Of a stretch of 11,854 nucleotides of DNA, positions 5,860 through 11,854 are shown in pieces. The notes beneath the pieces were generated by a model. That model was not told the origin of the DNA and ran no database searches. It saw nothing but the letters and a program-made list of their open reading frames with translations. Source of the DNA: JBKEAJ01 sp047972135 (lineage in GTDB: Bacteria; Bacteroidota; Bacteroidia; Bacteroidales; Prolixibacteraceae); NCBI GenBank assembly GCA_047972135.1, contig JBKEAJ010000051.1, forward strand, positions 1 to 11,854, written 5' to 3'. The first letter of the stretch is position 1; each line of letters begins with the position of its first letter. The position numbers were made by a program, and so were the translations under genes.

Positions 5860-6348
5860 TCAGAAGCCCGATAAAGCTTTTTTCGCCATTTGGAGAGCCT
5901 TCCCATTTGGAAACTCCTTTATATACTTCTCGTAAGCTTGTTTGGTATTGTCATTTTTAGCATTCTGCCAGCTGATAACGTCTATTGCTTCCTTCGCTTT
6001 TGTAAGGTATTCACCCTCAGGAAATCTTGTTACATACTGTTTCAATTCCGCCACATCAAAGTCTCTGGTGGCTGTATCATAAGCCTTTATATAAAATTGC
6101 CTGTCATAAATTTCGTTGATTTTATCGGAATATTTGCTATCGACAAATGTCTCGATAAAAGCCTCGCAAGCGTACACACTACTATTTTTCTTTACAAAAC
6201 GATAACTTTTAGCCTCTCCCATCGAACTAAATTCCTGAGCGAGTGTCTTTCCGTCTTGAGCATAAACCACAAAGGGCATAACAAGCATTGCCAAAAGCAT
6301 GTATGCTACTCCCTTACCGATTGTTTTTATCCTATTGTTCATTTGCAT
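5860..6348 (-). CDS. Small exported protein with two TPR-like repeats, unknown function
   Basis: 162 residues from ATG 6348 (or 160 from ATG 6342; both are followed by the same signal peptide). Residues ~9-30 form a signal sequence ending MPFVVYA, with cleavage expected before QDGK, so the mature protein is periplasmic or surface-located. The C-terminal half has two similar ~35-residue units: AYDTATRDFDVAELKQYVTR with FPEGEYLTKAKEAI at 90-122, and AKNDNTKQAYEKYIKEFPNG with KALQMAKKAL at 130-159. The pattern (AY..Y...FP.G...A..A) is the tetratricopeptide-like repeat often found in Bacteroidota envelope proteins and suggests protein-protein contacts. The frame is open to 6501, but that extension runs through the preceding gene's terminator and is not coding. 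No consensus promoter is seen upstream. Function unknown. Confidence 0.8.
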   Translation of the reverse strand: MQMNNRIKTIGKGVAYMLLAMLVMPFVVYAQDGKTLAQEFSSMGEAKSYRFVKKNSSVYACEAFIETFVDSKYSDKINEIYDRQFYIKAYDTATRDFDVAELKQYVTRFPEGEYLTKAKEAIDVISWQNAKNDNTKQAYEKYIKEFPNGKALQMAKKALSGF

Positions 6349-6459
6349 ATATTTTAGGTAACAGCCAGGCAAGCACAGGGCATTCCCAGTCTTTACATTT
6401 TCAATTAAATAAAGAGCTAATGTAGTAAATATTCTGCGGATATCCATCGTTGTCGGTAT

Positions 6460-6507
6460 AAAAATGGTGCTCCTCCTCAGATCATTATGGACTAGGAGCA
6501 AGCACCA
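6460..6507 (-). terminator. Rho-independent terminator of the TonB receptor operon
   Basis: On the minus strand: TGGTGCT-TG-CTCCT, a 16-nt loop, AGGAG-G-AGCACCA, then TTTTT. The 7-bp and 5-bp stem parts are separated by a small internal bulge. It begins 25 nt after the stop codon of the beta-helix lipoprotein gene, marking the end of that operon. Confidence 0.82.
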
Positions 6508-6531
6508 AGCAATTTAAACTAACCGAATATT

Positions 6532-7638
6532 TTATTTACTAGTAGTTTGAGGCACTGCCCATGTTCCTGCCCAAGATGGCAAGTCAACTCCGTTTCCTGC
6601 ACCATTAGCATCTACACTTTCTGTAACAGAAATATTTCCTTTAGCTTTAGCAACTGTCGCATCAACAAATCTCACATTTGTAAACTTGACATCGCCTGCA
6701 CTTATTCTAGCTTCCACATCGGTATCAGTATCATCATAAAACAAGTAAGCACCTTTGCCAGCAGTCGCTCCACCAATAACAAGGTTGTCGATAGACTGTT
6801 TTCCTGCACCCTCTTTAAGGTAATATGGCTTTTCCTTACTGCCAATAAGTGTAATATTTTTAAGTGTTGCATTTGTCATTGGCACTGCTGAAGCACCGTT
6901 GTCGCCGTTGTTTGAAGCCTCTATCGAAGACTTCAATGCATTTTGCACATACCAATAAGAGCCTGTACCACTAAAGCCGTCGGCAAAATCAATCCCGTCG
7001 TCTTCGCTATCAATAGATACCAAATATTTAGGATTTACTGTCCCTCCAAAAAATTCCAGTCCATCGTCGCCACCTTTGTACGAAGAAACATACTCAACCG
7101 TTGTTCCGCTACCTACGCCAAAGAAAGACACTCCATTAAACTCCTTAGTATCAGAGTATTTATAACCTGTATATTCAACTCTAAGGTATTTTATTGTCCC
7201 TGAATTATCAGCTGAATTGCTACCTCCATAGCTCAAACCTGCAACTTCTGATATCGACGAACCGCCTTCTGCCCCTGCTTTGTTTTGAGGAGCATCACCA
7301 CAAATTACCAGACCTCCCCACGACGAAGCCGTTTTTGTTTCACTTGTCATCACCACAGGACTATCTGCCGTTCCGTTCACAATGATTTTTGCTCCTTTTT
7401 CGATAGCAATATATCGAACATTTGGGTTTTCGCTGCTCACTGCAGTTGCAACGATTGTAGCTCCCGCACCAATAGTCAAAGTAGAACCTGCAGGAATAAC
7501 CAAAGCCCCATCTAGGTTATACGTACTACCGGCAGGAATAGTTACACTAGTACCTGAATTGTTGTCGTCATCACTATCCGAACAACTTGCTAAGGCTCCC
7601 ACAAATAAGAGCATTGAAAGAAAAAATAAATTTTTCAT
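6532..7638 (-). CDS. Surface lipoprotein, parallel beta-helix-like, partner of TonB receptor
   Basis: 368 residues. A lipoprotein signal peptide ends LASC with lipidated Cys19, followed by SDSDDDNN. This acidic stretch right after Cys resembles the Bacteroidota lipoprotein export signal (B. fragilis type S-D-D-D-D), so the protein is probably displayed on the cell surface. The body is rich in Gly, Ser, Thr and Val and has short recurring strands (VIPAGSTLTIGAGATIV, KGAKIIVNGTADSP, TVEYVSSYKGGDDGLEFFGG, VSIDSEDDGIDFADG) typical of right-handed parallel beta-helices; the DDG clusters at ~191 and ~213 could bind calcium. It lies 26 nt after the TonB receptor stop, so the two are co-transcribed. 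The arrangement is like SusC/SusD, but this is not a SusD (alpha-helical TPR) protein. Relatives are, to my memory, often misnamed multidrug transporter. The ligand is unknown; polysaccharide lyase activity is possible but no catalytic motif is recognised. Confidence 0.82.
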   Translation of the reverse strand: MKNLFFLSMLLFVGALASCSDSDDDNNSGTSVTIPAGSTYNLDGALVIPAGSTLTIGAGATIVATAVSSENPNVRYIAIEKGAKIIVNGTADSPVVMTSETKTASSWGGLVICGDAPQNKAGAEGGSSISEVAGLSYGGSNSADNSGTIKYLRVEYTGYKYSDTKEFNGVSFFGVGSGTTVEYVSSYKGGDDGLEFFGGTVNPKYLVSIDSEDDGIDFADGFSGTGSYWYVQNALKSSIEASNNGDNGASAVPMTNATLKNITLIGSKEKPYYLKEGAGKQSIDNLVIGGATAGKGAYLFYDDTDTDVEARISAGDVKFTNVRFVDATVAKAKGNISVTESVDANGAGNGVDLPSWAGTWAVPQTTSK

Positions 7639-7664
7639 TTTGAATAAATAAATTAGTGTGTTGA

Positions 7665-10412
7665 TTAAAATTTATAACTTAATTTAATTTGAAAATCGAT
7701 ACCTCTTTTATACGCTAAAACAGTATAGTCTGTGTCGGCATTACTTTGATACCTTTCTATTGAGGCATCAGTTAGATTTTTGGCAGACAAAGAAACTCCT
7801 AGCTTATTAAACTCTGACTTCAGCACAAAATCAAGAGTTCCAAATGCCTTATCGTACTGATTGCCAATCGCTCCGGCATATCCCAACAGAAATAATCTAT
7901 CCGACACATATCCGTAGACCAAGGACGCATTGATATTATTTTTGCCCTCGTTCCACAGCTTTCGGTATCCCAACGAGGCATTAAACACCAAGGGTGCAGC
8001 ACCCTGCAACTCATCTTTGACCTCATTGAAAGACGACAAGTACTTACTATCACTATCCTCTGCCACTTTGGCATTATCAAGCTCCTGTTCAGTAATCATA
8101 TAGGTGATATTAGCACCTGCATATATTTTCTGCTGATGGTCATTCCACGCAAGCACATCTTTTTTCACCTCAGCCTCCACCCCTGCAACATAGGCGTAAT
8201 CACCCGTATTGGCATAAGTAAAGTCATTGGATGCCGATGCCATTACAAACTGATTGATAGGGTCTTGTATGTATTTGCCAAACACACCCACAGAGATAAG
8301 CTCTCCATTCTTAGGGAACATTTCCCATTTCAAGTCTACATTATAGTTTGTCGACGGATACAAATAAGGATTACCCACCGACGACACTGTTATACCTTCA
8401 AATTGAAAAGGAGCGGTCTCTTTAAATTGAGGAAGCGTGTAAGTTTGCGACACTGCAAAACGCAGATTTTGATTATCTCGCAACTTATATCTCAATGCCA
8501 AACTCGGCAGCAAGGGGTTCTTCACAAAGTCCTCGTTCCCTGTTGCAATAGTAGTTTCATAATCAACGTTTTGCTGTATAGCCTCGAACCTTAGTCCTAT
8601 TGTTGCCAACAATCTGTCAGTAATATCATATTCAAAATTGGCAATAGCCGCATGTATCGCCAATTCCCCACTATACGCGACCGGGCGGTTTAGCTGACCA
8701 TAGAATGTATACAAATCGAAAGCTCCATTCTGATAATTTGTATTATTGAAGAAAGCATCAACATCCCAAATATCAATACTTGTCGAAGCACTATTATTCA
8801 CATCATGATTATACTGATACGACTCAAAATCACGATTTTTAATTCTTCCAGAATAGCCAAGCGTTACTTTCCCTCTGTAACTTTTATCTTCTACCACGCT
8901 CTGTCCGAACGACTTAGACAAAGAGACGTTTGCTGCCAACTCATTTTCTTTCAGTTCATGCCAATATCTGTTGTTGTCCGACCTATCATTGACGGACAGG
9001 TAATAGTTATTGGTATTATCGTTGCGTATAAAAGTGTTGGTTCTTCTATCGGGGTCGATGTTCAGAATATTGTTGTATGCCAATCCCCAGTCGAGTTCCA
9101 AGTCATCACGCAAAGTATGATTTCCGAGAAGTTGATTTACGAATATTGTATTCTGATTAAACTCTCCACGTCGCAGTAGGGCTGTTTCATTGTCAGACAC
9201 CACGTCTATCACAAAGCCTTGCAGATTGTCGAGAGTCTGTACACCTGTGTTCAATGCCATAGAATTAAGGCTAAGCGACATTTTATCTGTAGAATAATTC
9301 AAATTTAGCATGCCCGTGAGTTGTGATTTATAGCTATAAATTTCACCCCCTAGGTCTTGCCTCATAAAGCCAGAGCCATTAACAGTCCGTTCAATTTTTT
9401 CACTATAATTATAGTCGTTATCAAAAGACAATGAAGCGATTACTCCAAGCGTTCGATTTTTACTAAGTTCAAACGCATAACCGCCGATAAGACCGAAAGT
9501 CATTTCAGGCAACTTGGAATTATCCTGCAAATCCCAGCTAGCACCAAAAGCATCATAGTTAGAAGGGATATTACTGCCTGACGGGACATCATAACTCTGT
9601 ATTCCCATAAAGTTTGTCCCATCCATCAAATAGAAATTGTTGGCATCGAACATATTGCTATTGTAGCCGCCGCCAAGCTCCACTTGCAGATACTTCCTCG
9701 TAGTATTTTTCTTGGATAAAAGATTGATATTAGCACCTCCCACATCACCATAAAGGCGTGATGTAAAGACTTTCTCCACTCCTATTTGGTCTATCAGGTC
9801 TGTTGACAGCACCGACAAGTCTATGTTCTTATATTCAGCTTGATTACTTGGGAGAGGCAAACCGTTGAGGGTAGTAGTATTGTATCTGTCGCCAAGCCCT
9901 CTTACATTCAGAGTAGCAGAGCCCTCTTGTTTTGTTATTCCTGTCATTTTTGCAACACCTGCCGCCACATCCGCCACTCCTTTCTTGGAAAGCTCGGCAG
10001 CTCCCATCGCTTCAATCGCCACAGAAGCCTCTTTTTGCTCCAAGAGCGTTGCATTTTCAGTATTTCTACGGCGTGTAGCAGTAACAACAACATTTTCCAG
10101 AAGATTATCTCCGGACGACATCACCACATCAATATCTACCTGAGCATCTGTATATGGCAGTTTCTTTGCCACCTCATCGTAGCCTAAATATCTGAATATT
10201 ATTGCTGTATCGCCTTCTTGCAAGGGGATTGAGTATTTTCCGTCCATGTCGGTGATTGCTCCTCTTGCAGTCCCTGCTATAATAATATTTGCAAATGGGA
10301 GAGGAACTTGCTCATTGTCAAGCATTTCATACACCGTCCCCGACACTACACCTTGGGCATAAGAACCCAAGCCTACCAGCGACAAGACCAGTAGAATAAG
10401 TATTTTTTTCAT
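7665..10412 (-). CDS. TonB-dependent outer-membrane receptor with carboxypeptidase-like N-terminal domain
   Basis: 915 residues. A signal peptide (MKKILILLVLSLVGLGSYAQ, cleavage near 19) is followed by a carboxypeptidase-D-regulatory-like beta-sandwich at ~22-100 (SGTVYEML...PLPFANIIIAGT...ITDMDGKYSIP). A TonB-box-like NVVVTATRR sits near 107-115. The plug domain spans ~120-235 (LNVRGLGDRYNTTTLNGLPL, VEKVFTSRLYGDVGGANINL). The 22-strand barrel follows, ending in a terminal aromatic (KLSYKF), which is the BamA recognition signature. The barrel C-terminal block (TLDFVLKSEFNKLGVSLSAK, NLTDASIERYQ) is typical of the family. It takes up a ligand across the outer membrane using ExbB/D-TonB energy. 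It is flanked at 40 nt upstream by a small protein with the same N-terminal domain type and at 26 nt downstream by a lipoprotein. It lacks a SusD partner, and no heme or siderophore genes are visible, so the substrate is not assigned. Confidence 0.95.
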   Translation of the reverse strand: MKKILILLVLSLVGLGSYAQGVVSGTVYEMLDNEQVPLPFANIIIAGTARGAITDMDGKYSIPLQEGDTAIIFRYLGYDEVAKKLPYTDAQVDIDVVMSSGDNLLENVVVTATRRRNTENATLLEQKEASVAIEAMGAAELSKKGVADVAAGVAKMTGITKQEGSATLNVRGLGDRYNTTTLNGLPLPSNQAEYKNIDLSVLSTDLIDQIGVEKVFTSRLYGDVGGANINLLSKKNTTRKYLQVELGGGYNSNMFDANNFYLMDGTNFMGIQSYDVPSGSNIPSNYDAFGASWDLQDNSKLPEMTFGLIGGYAFELSKNRTLGVIASLSFDNDYNYSEKIERTVNGSGFMRQDLGGEIYSYKSQLTGMLNLNYSTDKMSLSLNSMALNTGVQTLDNLQGFVIDVVSDNETALLRRGEFNQNTIFVNQLLGNHTLRDDLELDWGLAYNNILNIDPDRRTNTFIRNDNTNNYYLSVNDRSDNNRYWHELKENELAANVSLSKSFGQSVVEDKSYRGKVTLGYSGRIKNRDFESYQYNHDVNNSASTSIDIWDVDAFFNNTNYQNGAFDLYTFYGQLNRPVAYSGELAIHAAIANFEYDITDRLLATIGLRFEAIQQNVDYETTIATGNEDFVKNPLLPSLALRYKLRDNQNLRFAVSQTYTLPQFKETAPFQFEGITVSSVGNPYLYPSTNYNVDLKWEMFPKNGELISVGVFGKYIQDPINQFVMASASNDFTYANTGDYAYVAGVEAEVKKDVLAWNDHQQKIYAGANITYMITEQELDNAKVAEDSDSKYLSSFNEVKDELQGAAPLVFNASLGYRKLWNEGKNNINASLVYGYVSDRLFLLGYAGAIGNQYDKAFGTLDFVLKSEFNKLGVSLSAKNLTDASIERYQSNADTDYTVLAYKRGIDFQIKLSYKF

Positions 10413-10452
10413 TCTTATGAGCCTAGATTAACTAGAGAATAAGCACTCCATC

Positions 10453-10800
10453 TTATTTATTCTCTGCTAATTGTGAGTTCTCCTTAGTCAGGATTATTTT
10501 GATACACTCCCCGTCTTTGCATTTTTTCAATTTTGTTTCCACCACCTCGTAGCCTGCATGGCTGAAACGCACATCACTCTTTGCGATGCTTTCCTTGCTT
10601 ATCGAGAAATTACCCTCAGCATCTGTAAATGTGGCATCTGCTGTTCCTGTACAAAGAACCGATGCCAATGCTATTGGCTGCTCCTCGCCATTCACTAGCT
10701 CCACAACTTTGCCGGTAAGTTGATTTTTCTCGTTGCTTTTTCCGAATGTTACACTTGAAACTAATAATAAAAGTACTACGGTTAGAATTTGCTTTTTCAT
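10453..10800 (-). CDS. Small exported carboxypeptidase-regulatory-like domain protein
   Basis: 115 residues from ATG 10800, chosen because a signal peptide starts directly there (MKKQILTVVLLLLVSSVTFG); an in-frame ATG at 10833 would add 11 charged residues in front and cannot be excluded. After the signal, residues ~28-100 form one carboxypeptidase-D-regulatory-like sandwich (LTGKVVELVNGEEQPIALAS, TFTDAEGNFSIS, VRFSHAGYEVVETKL), the same domain type as at the N terminus of the following receptor. KKCKDGECIKI near the end has two Cys five residues apart, a possible disulfide. It is co-directional with the TonB receptor at 40 nt and is likely the first gene of the operon. Its free-standing form suggests a periplasmic accessory to the receptor, but this is inference. 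Confidence 0.85.
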   Translation of the reverse strand: MKKQILTVVLLLLVSSVTFGKSNEKNQLTGKVVELVNGEEQPIALASVLCTGTADATFTDAEGNFSISKESIAKSDVRFSHAGYEVVETKLKKCKDGECIKIILTKENSQLAENK

Positions 10801-10842
10801 TGCTTTGTATTTTGTTTTTAATTCTGTCTTCATCTTATTTAC

Positions 10843-10885
10843 GATGCAAATATCCGATGCAGATATTACAAAGCGATTACAAAGC
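10843..10885. promoter_or_regulatory. Upstream region of TonB receptor operon with two sets of direct repeats
   Basis: On the + strand, GATGCAAATAT (10843-10853) and GATGCAGATAT (10856-10866) repeat at 13 bp with one mismatch, and ATTACAAAGC repeats exactly at 10865-10874 and 10876-10885, 11 bp apart (one helical turn). On the minus strand the first set contains GATATTTG (10854-10847), a one-mismatch -7 element; TTTG copies lie 14 and 25 nt upstream, neither at the preferred 19-21 nt. Such phased repeats suggest binding of a regulator at the operon promoter. The regulator is unknown. Confidence 0.45.
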
Positions 10886-10914
10886 TATTTCATTTTTGTT
10901 ACAATTGCAGTTCT

Positions 10915-11854
10915 CTACCAACTCAAACAAGAAACATCCCCAGCAAAATCAGAAATAAAAATACAGTTGCCCGACACGGCAGGAGTACTCAATATTGGCA
11001 CACCGAAACTGAACTTTTGCAGCAATTTGCCACTATCGGCATCTAGTATCCACAGATTTCCGTCCATTGCACCTACAATCAGCTTATCGCCCAAGAGCAG
11101 AGGCGAAGTCTCAACTGTCCGCTGCCTATCGGAAGTATAGGGGGGAGTATGGAACAAGGCAGGATCGGTTTTGAAGTTCCATATACCTTTACCGGTATTC
11201 TTATCCAAAGCCGCAATACCCTTGTCCGTGCTTCCTACAAACACTATATTATCGTTTATTACAGGGACAGAATTGCCGGTATGGCTCATGCCTGTAACAA
11301 AGCCCTCGGTGGTCTTTCCTGTCTTAGGGTCTAATTTATATAATTTTTCATTTTGAGTAAGCCATAGCGTATTGTCCACAAAGCTAAGAGTGGCATCACG
11401 AAAGCGGATACCGTCGTCATCACGTTTCCACAGCATCTCCCCCGTAGCTGCATCATGTCCATACAATGCTCGCCAATGTGCAGATGCCACCAACACACCG
11501 TCGGCAAGTGTCAATGTCGGCACTGTTCCCTCTCCGCCATTCCACGCCTTGTTGCGCCACAGTTCATTTCCTGTCTTGGCATCAATAGCACAAAGCGTAT
11601 TTCCAAAGCCTGCAAACAGCGTTTTACCATCGCTCACCATACCCGACACATATCCGGGCAAACGATTATACTCTAAATCTTTCTTCCATACCAACTCGCC
11701 GCTGTTGGGATTAAGTGCATACACAAAGCCCTGCATATCAGTTGCAATGACAAGCCCCTGCGCAATAACAATCGTATTCTTTACCGAATTAAGAGTTTTA
11801 TACTGCCATAGCTTCTTTCCCGTCTTCGCCTCTAGAGCCACGACAAAACAGTCC
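10915..11854 (-). CDS. PQQ-like beta-propeller repeat protein (5' end outside window)
   Basis: At least 313 C-terminal residues; the frame runs open through the right edge (DCFVVALEAKTGKKLWQY), so the GTG at 11841 is not the start. There are about seven propeller blades, each closed by the typical G-x-x-x-W strand: TGKKLWQYKT, SGELVWKKDL, TGNELWRNKA, TGEMLWKRDD, TGKTTEGFVT, TGKGIWNFKT and SGKLLQKFSF, with ALDxxTG-like turns. This is the repeat of BamB and of quinoprotein dehydrogenases, but no dehydrogenase catalytic motif is visible in the part seen, so it may be a scaffolding propeller or the C-terminal domain of a fusion whose N-terminal part lies outside. No terminator is seen after its stop; the next gene on the strand starts 114 nt later after a repeat-rich region that probably has its own promoter. 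Confidence 0.88.
   Translation of the reverse strand, partial: DCFVVALEAKTGKKLWQYKTLNSVKNTIVIAQGLVIATDMQGFVYALNPNSGELVWKKDLEYNRLPGYVSGMVSDGKTLFAGFGNTLCAIDAKTGNELWRNKAWNGGEGTVPTLTLADGVLVASAHWRALYGHDAATGEMLWKRDDDGIRFRDATLSFVDNTLWLTQNEKLYKLDPKTGKTTEGFVTGMSHTGNSVPVINDNIVFVGSTDKGIAALDKNTGKGIWNFKTDPALFHTPPYTSDRQRTVETSPLLLGDKLIVGAMDGNLWILDADSGKLLQKFSFGVPILSTPAVSGNCIFISDFAGDVSCLSW

Noticed and set aside
6349..6501. N-terminal extension of the small TPR-like protein to an ATG at 6501
   Set aside because: It overlaps the terminator hairpin of the preceding operon and would bury the clear signal peptide that begins at 6348/6342.
6547..10187. Numerous + strand open frames of 60-150 codons across the lipoprotein and TonB receptor genes
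   Set aside because: They are antisense shadows of strongly supported minus-strand genes, with no recognisable domains or start signals.
1..11854. CRISPR array, insertion sequence or prophage
   Set aside because: No regularly spaced repeat-spacer unit, transposase or phage gene was seen; the single tyrosine recombinase has housekeeping XerD features.

Overview
The window looks like chromosome of a Bacteroidota species, most likely order Bacteroidales. Three independent signs support this. Several genes carry the phylum-specific -7 promoter element TAnnTTTG, twice with a TTTG -33 element exactly 20 nt upstream. The tmRNA encodes a GNDNYALAA tag of the Bacteroidales type. There is also a TonB-dependent receptor with an N-terminal carboxypeptidase-regulatory-like domain next to a lipoprotein carrying a Cys-Ser-Asp-Ser-Asp-Asp-Asp surface-export-like signal. 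Base composition is moderately AT-rich.

Left part (1-3750, + strand): the 3' part of a tryptophan biosynthesis operon. It holds trpB (5' end outside the window), then a type II toxin-antitoxin module of the Phd/YefM-YoeB(Txe) type lodged between trpB and trpA, then trpA and a membrane-anchored serine hydrolase of the beta-lactamase fold that starts 3 nt after trpA. The antitoxin is intact and preceded by a perfect TGTACCA/TGGTACA palindrome. The toxin is broken by a single in-frame TAG exactly where the family has the Trp of its WSRRI motif, although its reading frame is otherwise preserved to the natural stop, 1 nt before the trpA start. A 78-bp imperfect palindrome (3778-3855) of the GTCATTGCGAG type separates the operon from the next gene.

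Middle (3910-5860): a small single-TM, four-cysteine protein on + has its own -7 element and ends 1 nt from the end of the oppositely transcribed xerD. On the minus strand, in transcription order, come tRNA-Pro(TGG), a terminator, tmRNA (ssrA) and xerD. The tRNA and tmRNA each have a full canonical promoter. xerD most likely starts with GTG at 5110, only 4 nt after a TATATTTG element and 47 nt after the tmRNA 3' end, so it may be leaderless and/or co-transcribed with tmRNA.

Right part (5860-11854, all minus strand): a small exported protein with two TPR-like half repeats; then a terminator and a three-gene operon (transcribed 10800 to 6532) encoding a stand-alone carboxypeptidase-regulatory-like domain protein, a 915-residue TonB-dependent receptor and a parallel beta-helix-like surface lipoprotein. 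This resembles an uptake system without a SusD partner, with unknown substrate. Upstream of it are two nested sets of short direct repeats and, at the edge, a truncated PQQ-like beta-propeller gene.

The most unusual observation is the toxin-antitoxin module inside the trp operon, with its toxin silenced by a single amber codon and an apparently preserved operator and antitoxin.
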